A stretch of DNA of 64,000 nucleotides from Notolepis coatsorum. Its lineage: Eukaryota; Chordata; Actinopteri; Aulopiformes; Paralepididae. Each line of letters opens with the position of its first letter. The first letter of the stretch is position 1. The notes beneath the pieces are model-generated. The model was not told the origin of the DNA and ran no database searches. It worked only from the letters and a program-made list of their open reading frames with translations. The stretch lies in assembly GCA_963971535.1 (NCBI GenBank), contig OZ020589.1, positions 49,263,492 to 49,327,491 of the forward strand, given 5' to 3'. Shown here one piece after another: positions 32,631-44,730 of the stretch. Position numbers and translations under genes: made by a program.

Positions 32631-35485
32631 ATCAGTCACTCATAGACATTGGATTACGGGAAACTTACCAACTGGATTACTCGCTGGATCAGCTTTCCGA
32701 ACCACATCAATGGCCTGAAGAAATTCTCCGGCGATTAGGACCAGACCCTTTGTTCCCAGAGCCCAGGAAGAGACGACAAGGAAAGAGGGCTGGGATCCGA
32801 AACAGGCTGAGATCCAGACGCCACCGTACACCACTTCCCAGTATATTGCTAGCCAATGTACAATCAATAGACAATAAACTGGATGACATCCGAGCAAGGA
32901 TTCAATATCAAAGAGACGTTAGGGACTGCAATGTCCTTTGCTTCACCGAAACATGGCTCACACCGGAGGTTCCAGATCACGCAATTCAACCAGCGGATCA
33001 CTTCTTTATCCATCGAAAGGATCGGACATCATCAGAGTCCGGTAAACAACGTGGAGGAGGTATTGCCTTCATGTTTAACAAAAATTGGAGTGATCCAACG
33101 AACGTGAAGGAATTATCCAACCACTGCTCCCCAGAACTGGAATATATAACCATCAAGTGTCGTCCTTTCTTCCTCCCGAGGGAGTTAACGGCGATCGTCC
33201 TGGTCGGAGTGTATATTCCACCGCAAGCCAGCAACAAGGTTGCGCTCTCCAGACTACACGACGAGGTAAATAGAATACAAGTGGCTAACGTTAACGCCGC
33301 CATTTTAGTACTGGGAGATTTCAATAGCGCCAATCTGAGAAAGGTATTGCCTGACTTCTATCAGCATGTGACTTGCAACACCAGAGGCGGTAACATCCTA
33401 GATCACTGTTACACGCAATTTAAAGGTGGCTACAAGGCTCATTCTGATAGTGGCTTTGGCAAGTCAGATCACGCATCCATTTTCCTTTCACCAAAGTACA
33501 GACAGAGAATTAAAAGTACTCCCGTAGTCTCACGAGAGGTGCAGAAATGGGATCTGACGTCAGAAGAGACGATCCGGTCAGTGTTTCACCACACAGACTG
33601 GATTGTGTTCCGCGACACAGATAACATTAATGCCTACACGGAGACAGTGCTGGACTATGTCTGTACTAGGGTGAAAGAAACAATCCCCACTACCAAAATG
33701 AAAGTTTACCCAAATCAAAAACCCTGGGTAGACAAATCCGTCCGTGAAGCTCTGAGAGAGCGCACCAAAGCATACAATGACGGCCTAGTGGCAGGCAACA
33801 TGAATGACCACAAGGTGGCGCGACACAACGTAAGGAGGACAGTGTCAGAGGCCAAACGGCGCTACAGGGATAAAATTGAACTCCAGTTTGAACAAGCTGA
33901 CTCTAGAGCTATGTGGCAGGGGCTCAAAACGATGACAGACTACAAAGGCGCCTCCCTCAAACTGAACAGTGACATCTCCTTAGCAAACGACCTCAATACC
34001 TTCTATGCGAGGTTTGATGCTGGTAATAACAACACCAGCTCACAAGCCTCGGCAATGGGGGGGGGGGGGTCGGCTGCTGATGGAGGCGCAGTGTTCAGGG
34101 TAACAGAGCATGAGGTGAGGCGGACCTTTAAAAAAGTGAATATCAGGAAGGCAGCAGGTCCGGACGGCATCCCCGGCCGCGTCCTAAAAGTCTGTGCCGA
34201 CCAACTGGCCCCAGTATTCACTGACATATTTAACCTGTCCTTAGAACAGGCTGTCATCCCCACCTGCCTGAAGAAGTCCACTATTATCCCTGTACCCAAA
34301 AAATCCAAGCCTGCTTGCCTCAACGACTACCGCCCTGTAGCTCTCACCTCCATAGCCATGAAGTGCTTTGAGAAGCTAGTAAAGGGCTACATCTGCTCCT
34401 CCCTCCCCATCAACATGGACCCCCTGCAATTTGCATACCGCCCCAACAGGTCCACGGAGGACGCCATATCCCATGTGCTGCACACAGCAGCATCACACCT
34501 GGACAAGAGGCAGGGGAACTATGTGAGAATGCTATTCATCGACTACAGCTCGGCATTCAATACCATAGTCCCCTCCATACTCATAGCCAAGCTCAGGGAC
34601 CTGGGCTTGGGCTATGACCTCTGCCAGTGGGTCTTGGACTTCCTGACTGGCAGACCCCAGGTGGTGAGAGCAGGCAACTGCACCTCCTCATCCATCACCC
34701 TCAACATAGGGGCCCCCCAGGGCTGTGTTCTGAGTCCCCTCCTCTACTCCCTGTACACACACGACTGTGTGGCTCAGCGGAGTAGCAATACAATCGTCAA
34801 ATTTGCTGACGACACAGTGGTGGTGGGCCTGATCTCTGCCAACGACGAGAGGGCCTACCTGGAAGAGGTCAAGGTCCTGGCGGGATGGTGCCAGGAAAAC
34901 AGCCTCTCCCTGAACGTCAGCAAAACAAAGGAGATGATTGTGGACTTCAGGAGGTCGGGGGTCAAGGACTACAGCCCCCTCAGCATCGACGGGGCACCGG
35001 TTGAGAGAGTCAACAGCTTCAAGTACCTCGGAGCCTACATATCCGAGGACTTGACATGGACCACACACATTAACAGTGTGGTGAAGAAGGCACGACAACG
35101 CCTCTACTTCCTCAGGCGCCTAAGGAAGTTCCAAGTCAGCCAGAAGATCCTTAAGAACTTCTACTCATGTACAATAGAGAGCATCTTGACCGGCAACATC
35201 ACCTCCTGGTTTGGGAATAGCACTGCAAAAGACCAAAGCAGACTACAAAGAGTGACACGTTCAGCCGAACGCACAATTGGAGGGGGGCTCCCCACCCTCC
35301 AGAACATTTACTACAAGCGTTGCAAGGGCAAGGCTAAGAGAATCATTAAAGACTCCAGTCACCCGAACAACTGCCTCTTCGAACTGCTGCGGTCAGGCAA
35401 GCGATACAGGAGTCTCAAGGCGAGCACAGAAAGACTCAGAAGTAGCTTCTATCCCCAGGCCATCAGGCTGCTAAACGAACAATGA
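32630..35485 (+). CDS. LINE endonuclease/reverse transcriptase, N-terminally truncated
   Basis: Encodes about 950 uninterrupted residues. The endonuclease keeps the Glu of FTETWL, the Asp/Asn of GDFNSA and the terminal SDH triad, and the RT keeps FADD. The protein would nick target DNA and reverse-transcribe its own RNA by target-primed reverse transcription in the nucleus. No promoter or start codon accompanies it, so expression is unlikely unless driven from outside. Relatives at 9553 and 32049 are 5'-truncated further. Absence of stops suggests recent insertion. Confidence 0.85.
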   Translation, partial: YQSLIDIGLRETYQLDYSLDQLSEPHQWPEEILRRLGPDPLFPEPRKRRQGKRAGIRNRLRSRRHRTPLPSILLANVQSIDNKLDDIRARIQYQRDVRDCNVLCFTETWLTPEVPDHAIQPADHFFIHRKDRTSSESGKQRGGGIAFMFNKNWSDPTNVKELSNHCSPELEYITIKCRPFFLPRELTAIVLVGVYIPPQASNKVALSRLHDEVNRIQVANVNAAILVLGDFNSANLRKVLPDFYQHVTCNTRGGNILDHCYTQFKGGYKAHSDSGFGKSDHASIFLSPKYRQRIKSTPVVSREVQKWDLTSEETIRSVFHHTDWIVFRDTDNINAYTETVLDYVCTRVKETIPTTKMKVYPNQKPWVDKSVREALRERTKAYNDGLVAGNMNDHKVARHNVRRTVSEAKRRYRDKIELQFEQADSRAMWQGLKTMTDYKGASLKLNSDISLANDLNTFYARFDAGNNNTSSQASAMGGGGSAADGGAVFRVTEHEVRRTFKKVNIRKAAGPDGIPGRVLKVCADQLAPVFTDIFNLSLEQAVIPTCLKKSTIIPVPKKSKPACLNDYRPVALTSIAMKCFEKLVKGYICSSLPINMDPLQFAYRPNRSTEDAISHVLHTAASHLDKRQGNYVRMLFIDYSSAFNTIVPSILIAKLRDLGLGYDLCQWVLDFLTGRPQVVRAGNCTSSSITLNIGAPQGCVLSPLLYSLYTHDCVAQRSSNTIVKFADDTVVVGLISANDERAYLEEVKVLAGWCQENSLSLNVSKTKEMIVDFRRSGVKDYSPLSIDGAPVERVNSFKYLGAYISEDLTWTTHINSVVKKARQRLYFLRRLRKFQVSQKILKNFYSCTIESILTGNITSWFGNSTAKDQSRLQRVTRSAERTIGGGLPTLQNIYYKRCKGKAKRIIKDSSHPNNCLFELLRSGKRYRSLKASTERLRSSFYPQAIRLLNEQ

Positions 35486-35995
35486 ATGAACACTACACAA
35501 CAACAACCACCAAACGCACATAGCACACACATCCACACGCACACACTCACTTTAAACAAACACACTGTAGCACCCACTCCACACACTTTATAGCACACAC
35601 CCACTTTAAACAAACACACTGTAGCACCCACTCCCCACACTTTATATTTATGGATGAAGGATTGCACTACAACTCGTACACCTTACTGTAAATTGTACCT
35701 AAAATTGTACCTCATCCCATTTCTGCTTTGCACTAGATAGTACTGTACATTAGTACACTGCATAGTATTGTGTATTGTATATTATATGGTAACTCAGAAC
35801 ATTGTACATATGTCTATACCGAACACTGTGACCTCATTTTCTTCTTCTAAATTCATGCTATATTATGTTATTATGTTATTTGATACTATCTTGTCTAGCA
35901 CAGTCTCTGGAGCGTAACAGTAAGAAGCATTTTGTATGAAAGTATTCTGTACTTCTGTATGACAACTATTAAAGAACTTGAACTTGAACTTGAAT
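32630..35995 (+). mobile_element. L2-like LINE, nearly complete, long intact frame
   Basis: The frame is open from 32630 (the previous stop is 32627-32629) to 35485 with no ATG near its start, so the true N-terminus is lost by 5' truncation. Domains: apurinic-type endonuclease (LANVQSIDNKLDD, CFTETWL, VLVGVYIP, ILVLGDFNSANL, KSDHASIF; about 32845-33510), a linker with a G-run (34057-34069), RT with [42 protein letters not shown] and FADDTVVV (Asp-Asp at ~34808-34813), and a C-terminal domain ending in [16 protein letters not shown]. The 3' untranslated region ends in attaaagaacttgaacttga. It sits directly behind the 3' end of a relative of the same family. Confidence 0.92.
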
Positions 35996-36056
35996 AATGA
36001 AACTTGAACTTGAGAGAGAGAAGGAGAGAGAGGGTGTGATGCAGAGGCACTGGTAG

Positions 36057-36192
<136 letters not shown>

Positions 36193-36240
36193 ACATGTGA
36201 TGAAGTGAAGTGTGGGTTGAGGGGGAGTGATGTAGAGGAC

Positions 36241-36346
<106 letters not shown>

Positions 36347-36392
36347 TAAAGCAGCAGACCGCATCTTTAAAACAGCTTCACAATATGCCTAT

Positions 36393-37346
36393 AAACACCT
36401 GACAAGACCTGACACACAAGACCTGACAAGACCTGACCCACATGACCTGACACACAAGACCTGGCAAGACCTGACACACAAGACCTGAGACACAAGACCT
36501 GACACACAAGACCTGACAAGACCTGACACACAGGACCTGACAAGACCTGAGACACAAGACCTGACACACAAGACCTGACAAGACCTGACACACAAGACCT
36601 GAAACACAAGACCTGACAAGACCTGACACACAAGACCTGACCCACAAGACCTGACCCACAAGACCTGACAAGACCTGACACATGAGACCTGACAAGACCT
36701 AAGACACAAGACCTGACCCACAAGACCTGACAGGACCTGACACATGAGACCTGACAAGACCTGAGACACAAGACCTGACAAGACCTGAGACACAAGACCT
36801 GACAAGACCTGACACACAAGACCTGACAAGACCTGACACACGAGACCTGACACACAAGACCTGACAAGACCTGACACACGAGACCTGACACACAAGACCT
36901 GACAAGACCTGACCCACAAGACCTGACACACAAGACCTGACAAGACCTGACACATGAGACCTGACACACAAGACCTGACAAGACCTGACCCACAATACCT
37001 GACACACAAGACCTGACAAGACCTGACCCACAAGACCTGACACACAAGACCTGACAAGACCTGAGACACAAGACCTGACACACAGGACCTGACAAGACCT
37101 GACACACAGGACCTGACAAGACCTGAGACACAAGACCTGACAAGACCTGACACACAAGACCTGACAAGACCTGACACACAGGACCTGACAAGACCTGAGA
37201 CACAGGACCTGACAAGACCTGACACACAGGACCTGACAAGACCTGAGACACAAGACCTGACAAGACCTGACACACAAGACCTGACAAGACCTGACACACA
37301 GGACCTGACAAGACCTGAGACACAAGACCTGACAAGACCTGAGACA
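36393..37346. repeat. Minisatellite of 10- and 14-bp units
   Basis: Built from two units, gacctgacaa (10 bp) and gacctgacacacaa (14 bp) with variants (gagacacaa, gacccacaa). They mostly alternate to give a 24-bp period, so all three minus frames stay open over long distances (for example 36389-37297). The resulting repeat peptides are not real genes. Confidence 0.95.
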
Positions 37347-37640
37347 GAATGGTAATAACAAGATGCTTTTCAGTGTGTAACAATTTGCAGCCGTATACCG
37401 TATAGCGTTGCATTTGCACGCTGATGCTAAACATGACGCTGATGCTAGATGTGAATAGTGGCTTTAGTTGATATTCATGGACGGAAATACGTCCTCTGGT
37501 ACAACACAGCCACATGATTGTGTTTTTCTATTTAAAACAAATATAGATCTGGATATATACAGGACACACACACTCATATTGTTATCACGCATGAATCAGT
37601 AAATCACAAAACATGCATGAAATAGCTAGATATGCACGTG
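37347..37640. other. Unassigned spacer
   Basis: Contains a tandem-like phrase (gctgatgcta at 37420 and 37439). No gene seen. Confidence 0.3.
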
Positions 37641-37654
37641 CACATAGATGCTTA

Positions 37655-37798
<144 letters not shown>

Positions 37799-38404
37799 AC
37801 CATCCCACCCTCTCCCAGTCCCAGTTGTTTTCATCTCTATCCATGCCGTTAGTGTATCGAGTCATTACGTTTCGCTCTGGGCTTGTTACAGACATCTATA
37901 TTGCTGCTGTGCATACTGGACGAGGTGGGCGAGAGGAACACTGCCACATCTGCCTTTCCCTTGTTGACTCTGTGGTTTTGACATAGTACCGTCTCCTCGT
38001 TCTGCTCGTGTGGGTGTTGAAAGACTTTTTGAGCAGAGTTTTTGGCTTGTGTGTTCATGCTCGGGTCAACACTGGCCTCCTCTCGAATTTCAACAACACA
38101 AATAATGAAACTATTAAGAAGTTAACTAAATTAAATGTTTCCCCAAAGGCATTAAATGCTAGTCATCAAATGGGTGTTGATAACAATCTTTCCACAAAAA
38201 CCTAGCATCAGTGGCATGATCATTATTTATGGTGTGTCCTTGGTGAGCAACCGCCCAACTTCAAAAATAACAACCTCAAAAATAACGACAACTGAATGAC
38301 GATGTAAAAACTACAACCTCAACAATCTCAAAGAAATGGTATAGAACCTATACAGTATTAATGTTCAAGAATGTTGTTTTATTGAGTTGGCCTACGGTAT
38401 TCAT
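37799..38404. other. Unassigned spacer
   Basis: No gene signature. Short frames at 37613-37986 and 38008-38205 resemble no known family. Confidence 0.35.
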
Positions 38405-38860
38405 GGTTTTATTCCTTCTTTTGTTAGGTGCCATCGGGGTGTTAAATAACTTATTGGGGTTGAGGGCATAAAAGTCCCCCCTCACCCATTTATTCATTGT
38501 GAACCTGGGGTCATTATTATCTCAGGCAGTCTTAGGGCAACTACTAAACTACCACTCCCTTGTCTATTGGAAGGTACCCTCAGGGCATCCTATTACTTAA
38601 CAGGCCAAGGGTGTCAAGGGAGTTACCACTTTGTATTAATTATCCTGGACCTAGGGTCACCAATAAGTAGTATCAGGTCAACTACTAATCACAAATTATT
38701 CTTTGTCTTTTTGTAGGTGCCCTCTGGGCGTTAAAACGTATTGGGCTGAGGGCAATTTATTCATAGTTATCCCGGGATCATCATTCTCCCAGGCAGTCTT
38801 CGGACAACTACTTCTCCCTTGTGTATTGGAAGACAGATCAATTACAGACATTCATTCTAA
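38405..38860. repeat. Diverged two-copy tandem duplication
   Basis: 38405-38580 and 38702-38845 share the same ordered phrases (tgtaggtgcc/tgttaggtgcc, gcgttaaa/ggtgttaaa, gctgagggca/gttgagggca, cccaggcagtctt/ctcaggcagtctt, cccttgtgtattggaag/cccttgtctattggaag). Period is about 297 bp. Identity unknown. Confidence 0.65.
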
Positions 38861-39308
38861 CAGCCCGGCAAGGTGAAAATGGTGAGTCGTTTAAGATTCT
38901 GATACATTTTTAAATGCTAGGTACACAGTCACACCCAGCTGTCAAATAGGCATCTAAATGATGAATAAAAGCAATATATAGTTTGTAATACCATTCTCCC
39001 TATTCCCTTAAGTACAGTAATATTTTTTCTCATCATTACCCAGTACATAATATACTCAAAGCGCTACTTCTGGCTTGATCAGATGTTCCTACAAACACAA
39101 TTGGCAGTGTTCGTGGGTGGGGAGCCAGTGAGTGAGTCCTGGCATGCTGTTAGCATCTCCTGTCATGCTGCCATGCCTGATGCTCTGCTTTTAAGTGTTT
39201 TATCCTCTTTTATCAGGTGTTTTTATCCCGTTTTATTAACCATTTTATTCCTGTTATACACGGATTTGGCTGTCAAACTATTGGAGAGATGTTCAGGATA
39301 ATTGACTT
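38861..39308. other. Unassigned spacer
   Basis: No gene signature seen. Confidence 0.35.
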
Positions 39309-40895
39309 ACTTTCCAATCCAATCCAATCCAACTTTATTTATATAGCATGTTTAAAAACAACAAGGTTGACCAAAGTGCTTCGCAATGAATCCATAATAT
39401 AGTTAAAAAACACATAAACACAATACAATGCACTAGGGGTGTAACGGCACACAAAAACCACGGTTCGGTGAGTACCTCGGTTTTGAAGTCATGGCTCGGT
39501 ATGGGTTTTCGGTACAGTGGAGGAAAGTTTGGCTTTCCATGTTCCACTCAGGGGTGATGTAGTGTGCAGTAACTAATTGTACTTGTATGGCTGTCAATGA
39601 ATATTCTATATTGAAATTAATAATTGAGTTTTGAATTCAATTATGCACGCAAAAAAAAGTTCTGCATGTGCGTTCGTTAGTGGTTAACGTACCGTTGTAT
39701 TCGTTCGGTAAACAGCCGTACTGAACCTTAGGTCCAGTACTGAAACGGTTCAGTGAGGATATGTGTACCTTTACACCCCTACAAGCACACAGAACAATTA
39801 CGGCAGCAGATTGTAATTTTTTTTAAATGCTAGGGAGAACACATGTGTTTTAAGATGGGACTTAAACATTGGGACCGTTGGGGCCAGCCTAATGTGGGGG
39901 GGCAACTCGTTCCAGAGTTTGGGGGCTGCAACCGCAAACGCACGGTTCCCCCTGCTCTTTAGCCTGGATTTGGTGACAACAAGGAGGGACTGGTCAGCAG
40001 ACATCAGAGACCATAATGGGGTGTAGGGGTGCAGGATCTCGGTGAGGTAGGGTGGGGCTAGACCATGTATTGCTTTATATGCAAATAACAGGATCTTAAA
40101 ATGTATCCTAAACTGCAGAGGCAGCCAATGAAGGGAGGCAAGGACAGGAGTGATGTGCTCCCGTTTGCGTGTCCCTGTCAACAGCCGAGCAGCAGCGTTT
40201 TGGACCAGCTGAAGACGTGACAGCGAGGCCTGGCCAACGTAGAGTGCATTACAGTAGTCCAGCCGTGTTGTCACAAAGGCATGCATAACTTTCTCAAAGT
40301 CCTTAAGAGAGAAGAGGCTTGACCTTGGAGAGTTGCTTCAGCTGGAAGAAGCTGGACCTAACCACAGAGTTAATCTGTTTGTCCATTTTAAATTCATTGT
40401 CTATTTTCACCCCCAGGTTGGTAACTATGAGTCAAGGGGGCCATGTCTGGAGGTGAGGTACCAGGCCTGCTTGGTTCAAACATAATGACCTCGTTTCTTT
40501 TGTCATTAAAATGTAAAAAGTTCAGAGCCAGCCAAGCTTTTGTCACTGAGACAGTCTAACAGGGGTTTTAGAGTGTTGGGGTCATCACGCTTTAAAGGCA
40601 GGTATAATTGTAGGTCGTCAGCATAAAAATGGAACGAGATGCCATGGTTATTGATAATAGACCCTAAGGGTAGCAGATACAGAGCAAAGAGGAGGGGTGC
40701 CAGGATGGAACCTTGTCCTGATGCACAGAAAAGGTCCTATCTGACAGATATGACCTGAACCACTCTAGAGCAGTACCTCTGATGCCCACATGGTGCTCTA
40801 GCCAGGAGATGAGGATGGAGTAGTCTACTGTATCAAAATCAGCTGTGAGATCCAATAAAACAAGGATGATGGAGTTCCGAGAGTCAGCTGCTAAC
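39309..40895 (-). pseudogene. Fish LINE (Rex1/L2 group), broken, carrying a hAT MITE
   Basis: The 3' end, on the minus strand, is attaaagttggattggatt-like (plus: aatccaatccaactttattt at 39315). The C-terminal domain at 40286-39798 is open: RLDYCNALYVG, RLQLVQNAAARLLTGT, ASLHWLPLQFRI, KSRGNRAFAVAAPKLWN. Upstream the RT is broken: LTADFDTVDYSILISWLEHH, FRSYLSDRTFSV, and a YADD at ~40612 in a different frame. Frameshifts near 40670 and 40290 disable it. The MITE at 39434-39781 interrupts the 3' untranslated region. Confidence 0.85.
39434..39781. mobile_element. hAT-type MITE
   Basis: Ends taggggtgtaac and ttacacccct-a form an inverted repeat. The interior has the repeated cggttcggt-type motifs typical of this fish MITE. 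Flanks caatgcac and caagcac are an imperfect candidate for the 8-bp duplication. Confidence 0.65.
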
Positions 40896-40929
40896 TAAAG
40901 ACCCCTGATACTTTAACAGTCCTGTCTCC

Positions 40930-41823
40930 CCATCATCCGATTCAGGTTTCCTCACAAAAATACAAAAAAGGCCCAGATTTCGGACAGAAATAAAAAAGGA
41001 AGTGGAATCCATCAAGTGTCTTATTGAGGATCTTCACCACCGTCAAGCGGAGCTCTCGTCCCGGCTAGCCTGTCTGGAGCTGCCGGGCCTTCAGTCCACA
41101 GTAGTCTCTGTGTCCATGGCTCCATGCTATGGGGATGGTGCTGGCCCCACTCCCAGCTGTTTCACCTGGGCAACTGTGGAGAAAGGCAGAACGTAAGAGG
41201 AAGATCTCTCTTCAACCCCAGAGACTCTCCTCAGCTTTCCAATAATTTTGCTCCCCTGACTGAGTTCTTTGATGATACGGTTTCCCCTTATCGTCATGCT
41301 CTTGTTACCAGTCAAGCCACAGAGTCCTCACATTGCCCTTCCAACTCCCTAGATGGCTCTCACACTGGTAAGCATCCCAGATTGGTCGTTTATTTGATCA
41401 TTTAGATCATCTGGATATATTAGTCAGGCAGACAAAAACCCTGACGTCCTGGTGTTGAATGACATTTGTCTTAAAAAGAGTGTTGAGTTGGCAGGGGAGG
41501 AGGGGTGGATATTTATGTTAAATCTTTCTCTCTAACAATTTTAAATGTCACTCTTCCAAGATGTTTTGAATTTCTTGCACTGAAGGTTCCGTTAGGACCC
41601 ATCTCATCTGCTGACTCACATTCCATTGACACAATTATGACAAGAAATGAGCTTTCTCTGTACTCTAATGTTGAGTTAATTGTTGGGTGACTTTAATCTG
41701 AATTAATTGAATGGTGCATCCGATCGTCTCAAGGAGGTTATTGGTGTTCTCACCCTGCTTGATCTTTGAATTGGGTGTTTGGGACCATTCTCATGTGGTC
41801 TTAAAGAGAAAACTGTTTCTGTG
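40930..41823 (+). pseudogene. LINE ORF1 end and endonuclease start, decayed
   Basis: A coiled-coil-like frame (VESIKCLIEDLHHRQAELSS, RLACLE) at ~40998-41090 resembles the ORF1 of fish Jockey-superfamily LINEs. 41470-41690 matches the endonuclease (KKSVELAGEEGWIF, LPRCFEFLALKVPLG, NELSLYSNVELIVG) across frames. The remnant continues on the far side of copy 3 of the 5S/IR element at 44834. Confidence 0.7.
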
Positions 41824-41828
41824 AACGA

Positions 41829-42110
41829 AGGTTATTCTATAACCCTAGTTATATGAGTATAGCGAGCGCTCTGCTCTAGTGGAACTATCCCTTTAATCCA
41901 TTCTAATAAAGAAAAAACGTTCTCCACATGTACACCCCTATTCACCTCCGCCTGGCCACACCCACATCCGCTCCTATATAAACGGGGTCGTGGCCACACA
42001 ATCAGCTCCTTCCCAAGTCTTTCACCACCAAAGGAGAAGACCGTGCGGCCCTCAGTGAGTCAGAGCAGAGCGCTCGCTATACTCATATAACTAGGGTTAT
42101 AGAATAACCT
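41829..42110. repeat. Inverted-repeat unit of copy 3
   Basis: Arms 41829-41877 and 42062-42110 are perfect 49-bp reverse complements, with a near-palindrome ggttattctataacc at the outer edge and gcgctctgctct inside. Confidence 0.9.
41940..41990 (+). promoter_or_regulatory. Putative promoter in the left unit of copy 3
   Basis: A CACCC-type box (ggccacacccac, near 41955) lies ~15 bp upstream of a TATA box (tatataa, 41975-41981), reading into the element. The same arrangement occurs inverted at the right end. In copies 1 and 2 the TATA is eroded (ttcataag, tacataag). Confidence 0.45.
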
Positions 42111-42127
42111 TTGTTATAAATCGTATA

Positions 42128-42177
42128 GCTTTACGCTCTGCTCTAGTGGAACACAGGAGCTGAGCAGAGCGAAAAGC
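42128..42177. other. Conserved hairpin at the left end, copy 3
   Basis: Arms 42128-42143 (gctttacgctctgctc) and 42162-42177 (gagcagagcgaaaagc) pair over 16 positions with one mismatch and an 18-nt loop. Confidence 0.8.
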
Positions 42178-44679
42178 TCGACAGATGTACCCGCTGAGGC
42201 CCCCTACAACCATCAGAATACCGGGGAGGATCCGAGCCCCCCGGCCCCCCCTAGCGGAGGACGGGAGGGAGATCAGACCCAACTGTGCAAAGAGGGTTTA
42301 GCACCTCAAACGCATAGGGTGAGCAGACCGTGGGACTTACCTTTGTTTAGAAGGGCCCGCGACCACTCAGGCGCGCATCCCACATGTCACCAGGGAACGG
42401 ACGTGAAGCAAAAAAGAAATTTCACAGCCCCCAACATTACGGGGTCGAAGGTCAAGAACCCAACCCCCGTGGCAAGGCCGTAGCAGTGGAGCGCGGAGGA
42501 GGTCCCAGCCCTAGGACAAACCGAGGACTAGGACCCCCTGAAAAAGGGGCCTAGTGAGGCCAACGAGGCCGCGGCATCGAGACCCCACCAGACACCACCC
42601 CCCACATCGCCAGCGTATCGGACAGGGCCCAAATCAAGTGAAGGCCCTTCCCCCCTCGGCATGCCGCTCTGAAGCACTCTTCACCAAGAGGCTACAACAC
42701 TGCGGGGCCAGTCGGCATGCCGGAGAGAAACCCTCCAAGGAGGTTGATCCCTCAATCCAGGCAACAGGCCCCAAGAGCAAAACTCGACCTGTGCCCGGAG
42801 CACTGCGGACTAGACAGGCGCCTAAGGGGTCTACTGCAAAACAGTATCCCGGCGGAAGCTGTCACAAACTCCACAAACCCGACCCTGCCAATTCATCAAT
42901 CCAGCGGGTTCGAGGTTCAGAGAAGAGACTGACACAATTGGCAGACATCATGAAAGATGCAGGGGCATACTCTCGGGCAGACGGGGTCAGGCCCGGCCTC
43001 AACCTGAGAGTCGACTCTGCTACCAACACACCGGGGAACCAACCACCCCCCTATGTTTAGTTTAACAGGAGGCGGTTGTTCCCTTAACCCACAAAGAAAA
43101 CTCAGAAACATAACTGCGCGTATACACAGGCTATACAAGCAGTACAAGTGTTTCAGCTTTCAAAGGGTTAACCCAGGCCAACAGGTTAACGAGGACGAGT
43201 CCCGACCTGGGCCTGGCGGACCGGGACCTACACAGGGATGCCTAGAGGAGTTGAGAGGCAACCTCCCCGACAGCCCCCTCCCATCCCCGGCCTAGCAGGG
43301 AGGGAGGGGTGAAACAAATGGAGAACGACCAAGCCCCCTAACACAGCGCAAGGTACAACACAGTATGGACCAAGCATGTCACTGTTAAGGGCAACTCGTG
43401 GTGGCATACATATGACACACACATCCATGACATCAATCCCTGCGACGTCCGGCCTGACCTGGCATTTTCCCCCCGGAAAAGCACAAAGTCCTTCGGGGTA
43501 CCAGAACAGCAGATCTGCGCCCCGGCGGGCAACAGGTTAAACTGACCTGGTCCGGCGCGACCAGAACCAGTCCTGTGTCCTAGTCACGCCGCCATCCCCA
43601 GTCCTAAGAGGGGGGTAGGTACGCGTGTCGATCCAAAACATCACAGAGGGCGCCACCAAGATGGTCAGTACGCGAACGCACTGCTCCTGGTGGCCCACCT
43701 CATGGGCGTGAGACCCCTCCGCCAATGTTTTTATCTACTCCGTCATCTCCCCCCGGAGATGTACGTGAGCCGTCGAGTCTAACCTAGTGCACTGGTTTCC
43801 CAGGTCTTCCCAGCCGCCCGCATAAAGAACGCTGTTTCTATGAAGTTGGGCAACCAAGGCGCGCCAGCCCATAAAGTGGTTTCAACATTGAAAGACCATA
43901 CGCTGATTTCATAACTAGCGTATATGCACGTTGAAAACCCGAACACATCGACGCCGAATTCTAATAAGAAACACCACACAACGTTTCCTCCATGGTGTCT
44001 GGGACGAGCAGCAGGAAGCCGGCCTATAAGACACAGACACGGGTCTCATATGATGCGCCTGAGGGTAAAAACCCTGTCAATTCTGCTCAGAGGGGAAGAC
44101 AGAAGTTCCCCCAGAGAGACCTCTACGTGAGTAAACAATTGAAAAAGATATATGTAATAATTGGGCCAAGTGACAAACGGCCCAATACACACTTCAATAG
44201 AGAGCAGAGCAGAAGACAAACAGTCTTCGAATGCATTGCATCACCCAACTTTGACAATGACAGCGGTCTGTAGCACAGACCCTGAAAACTCACGGATATG
44301 TCTCATGGCCAATAGGAAAAACGCGCCTAGTGACGTATTCCATGGGCGGGGAAATCCCATGACCCACCCATCCTAATATGGAGTGAACCAGGGAACCCCC
44401 GACCCCCCCCCCCCCTTCCCCCTCCCTCTCAGCCCGACAGGGAGACTGACAGGACACCGTGACAGTGAAGCGCTGGTGGAGGGTAGAGCTGTAGTCGTCT
44501 AGACTCTAGACCCTCCGACGGTGAAGACATTATCTCTTTATTTTCTCGAAAATTAGCGAGAGAGAAAAAACAAAGATACAATGTCAACGTAGCTCCTTTC
44601 CAACAAACTACTTTTAGCACTAAACTAAAGTGGTGTATACACAAACTTCTCTGTGGTGAAAGTAGGGAATGAGCTGATT

Positions 44680-44730
44680 GTGTGGCCACAACCCCGCTTA
44701 TATAGGAGCGGATGTGGGTGTGGCCAGGCG
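44680..44730 (-). promoter_or_regulatory. Putative promoter in the right end of copy 3
   Basis: On the minus strand ggccacacccac precedes tatataa (44704-44698), reading leftwards into the element. With the left unit this would give convergent transcription. Confidence 0.4.

Noticed and set aside
36393..37346. CRISPR-like regular array
   Set aside because: No unique spacers; both unit types are repeats, and the context is a vertebrate genome.
36367..37515. 382-, 302- and 220-codon minus-strand frames
   Set aside because: Product of a 24-bp-period minisatellite open in all three frames.
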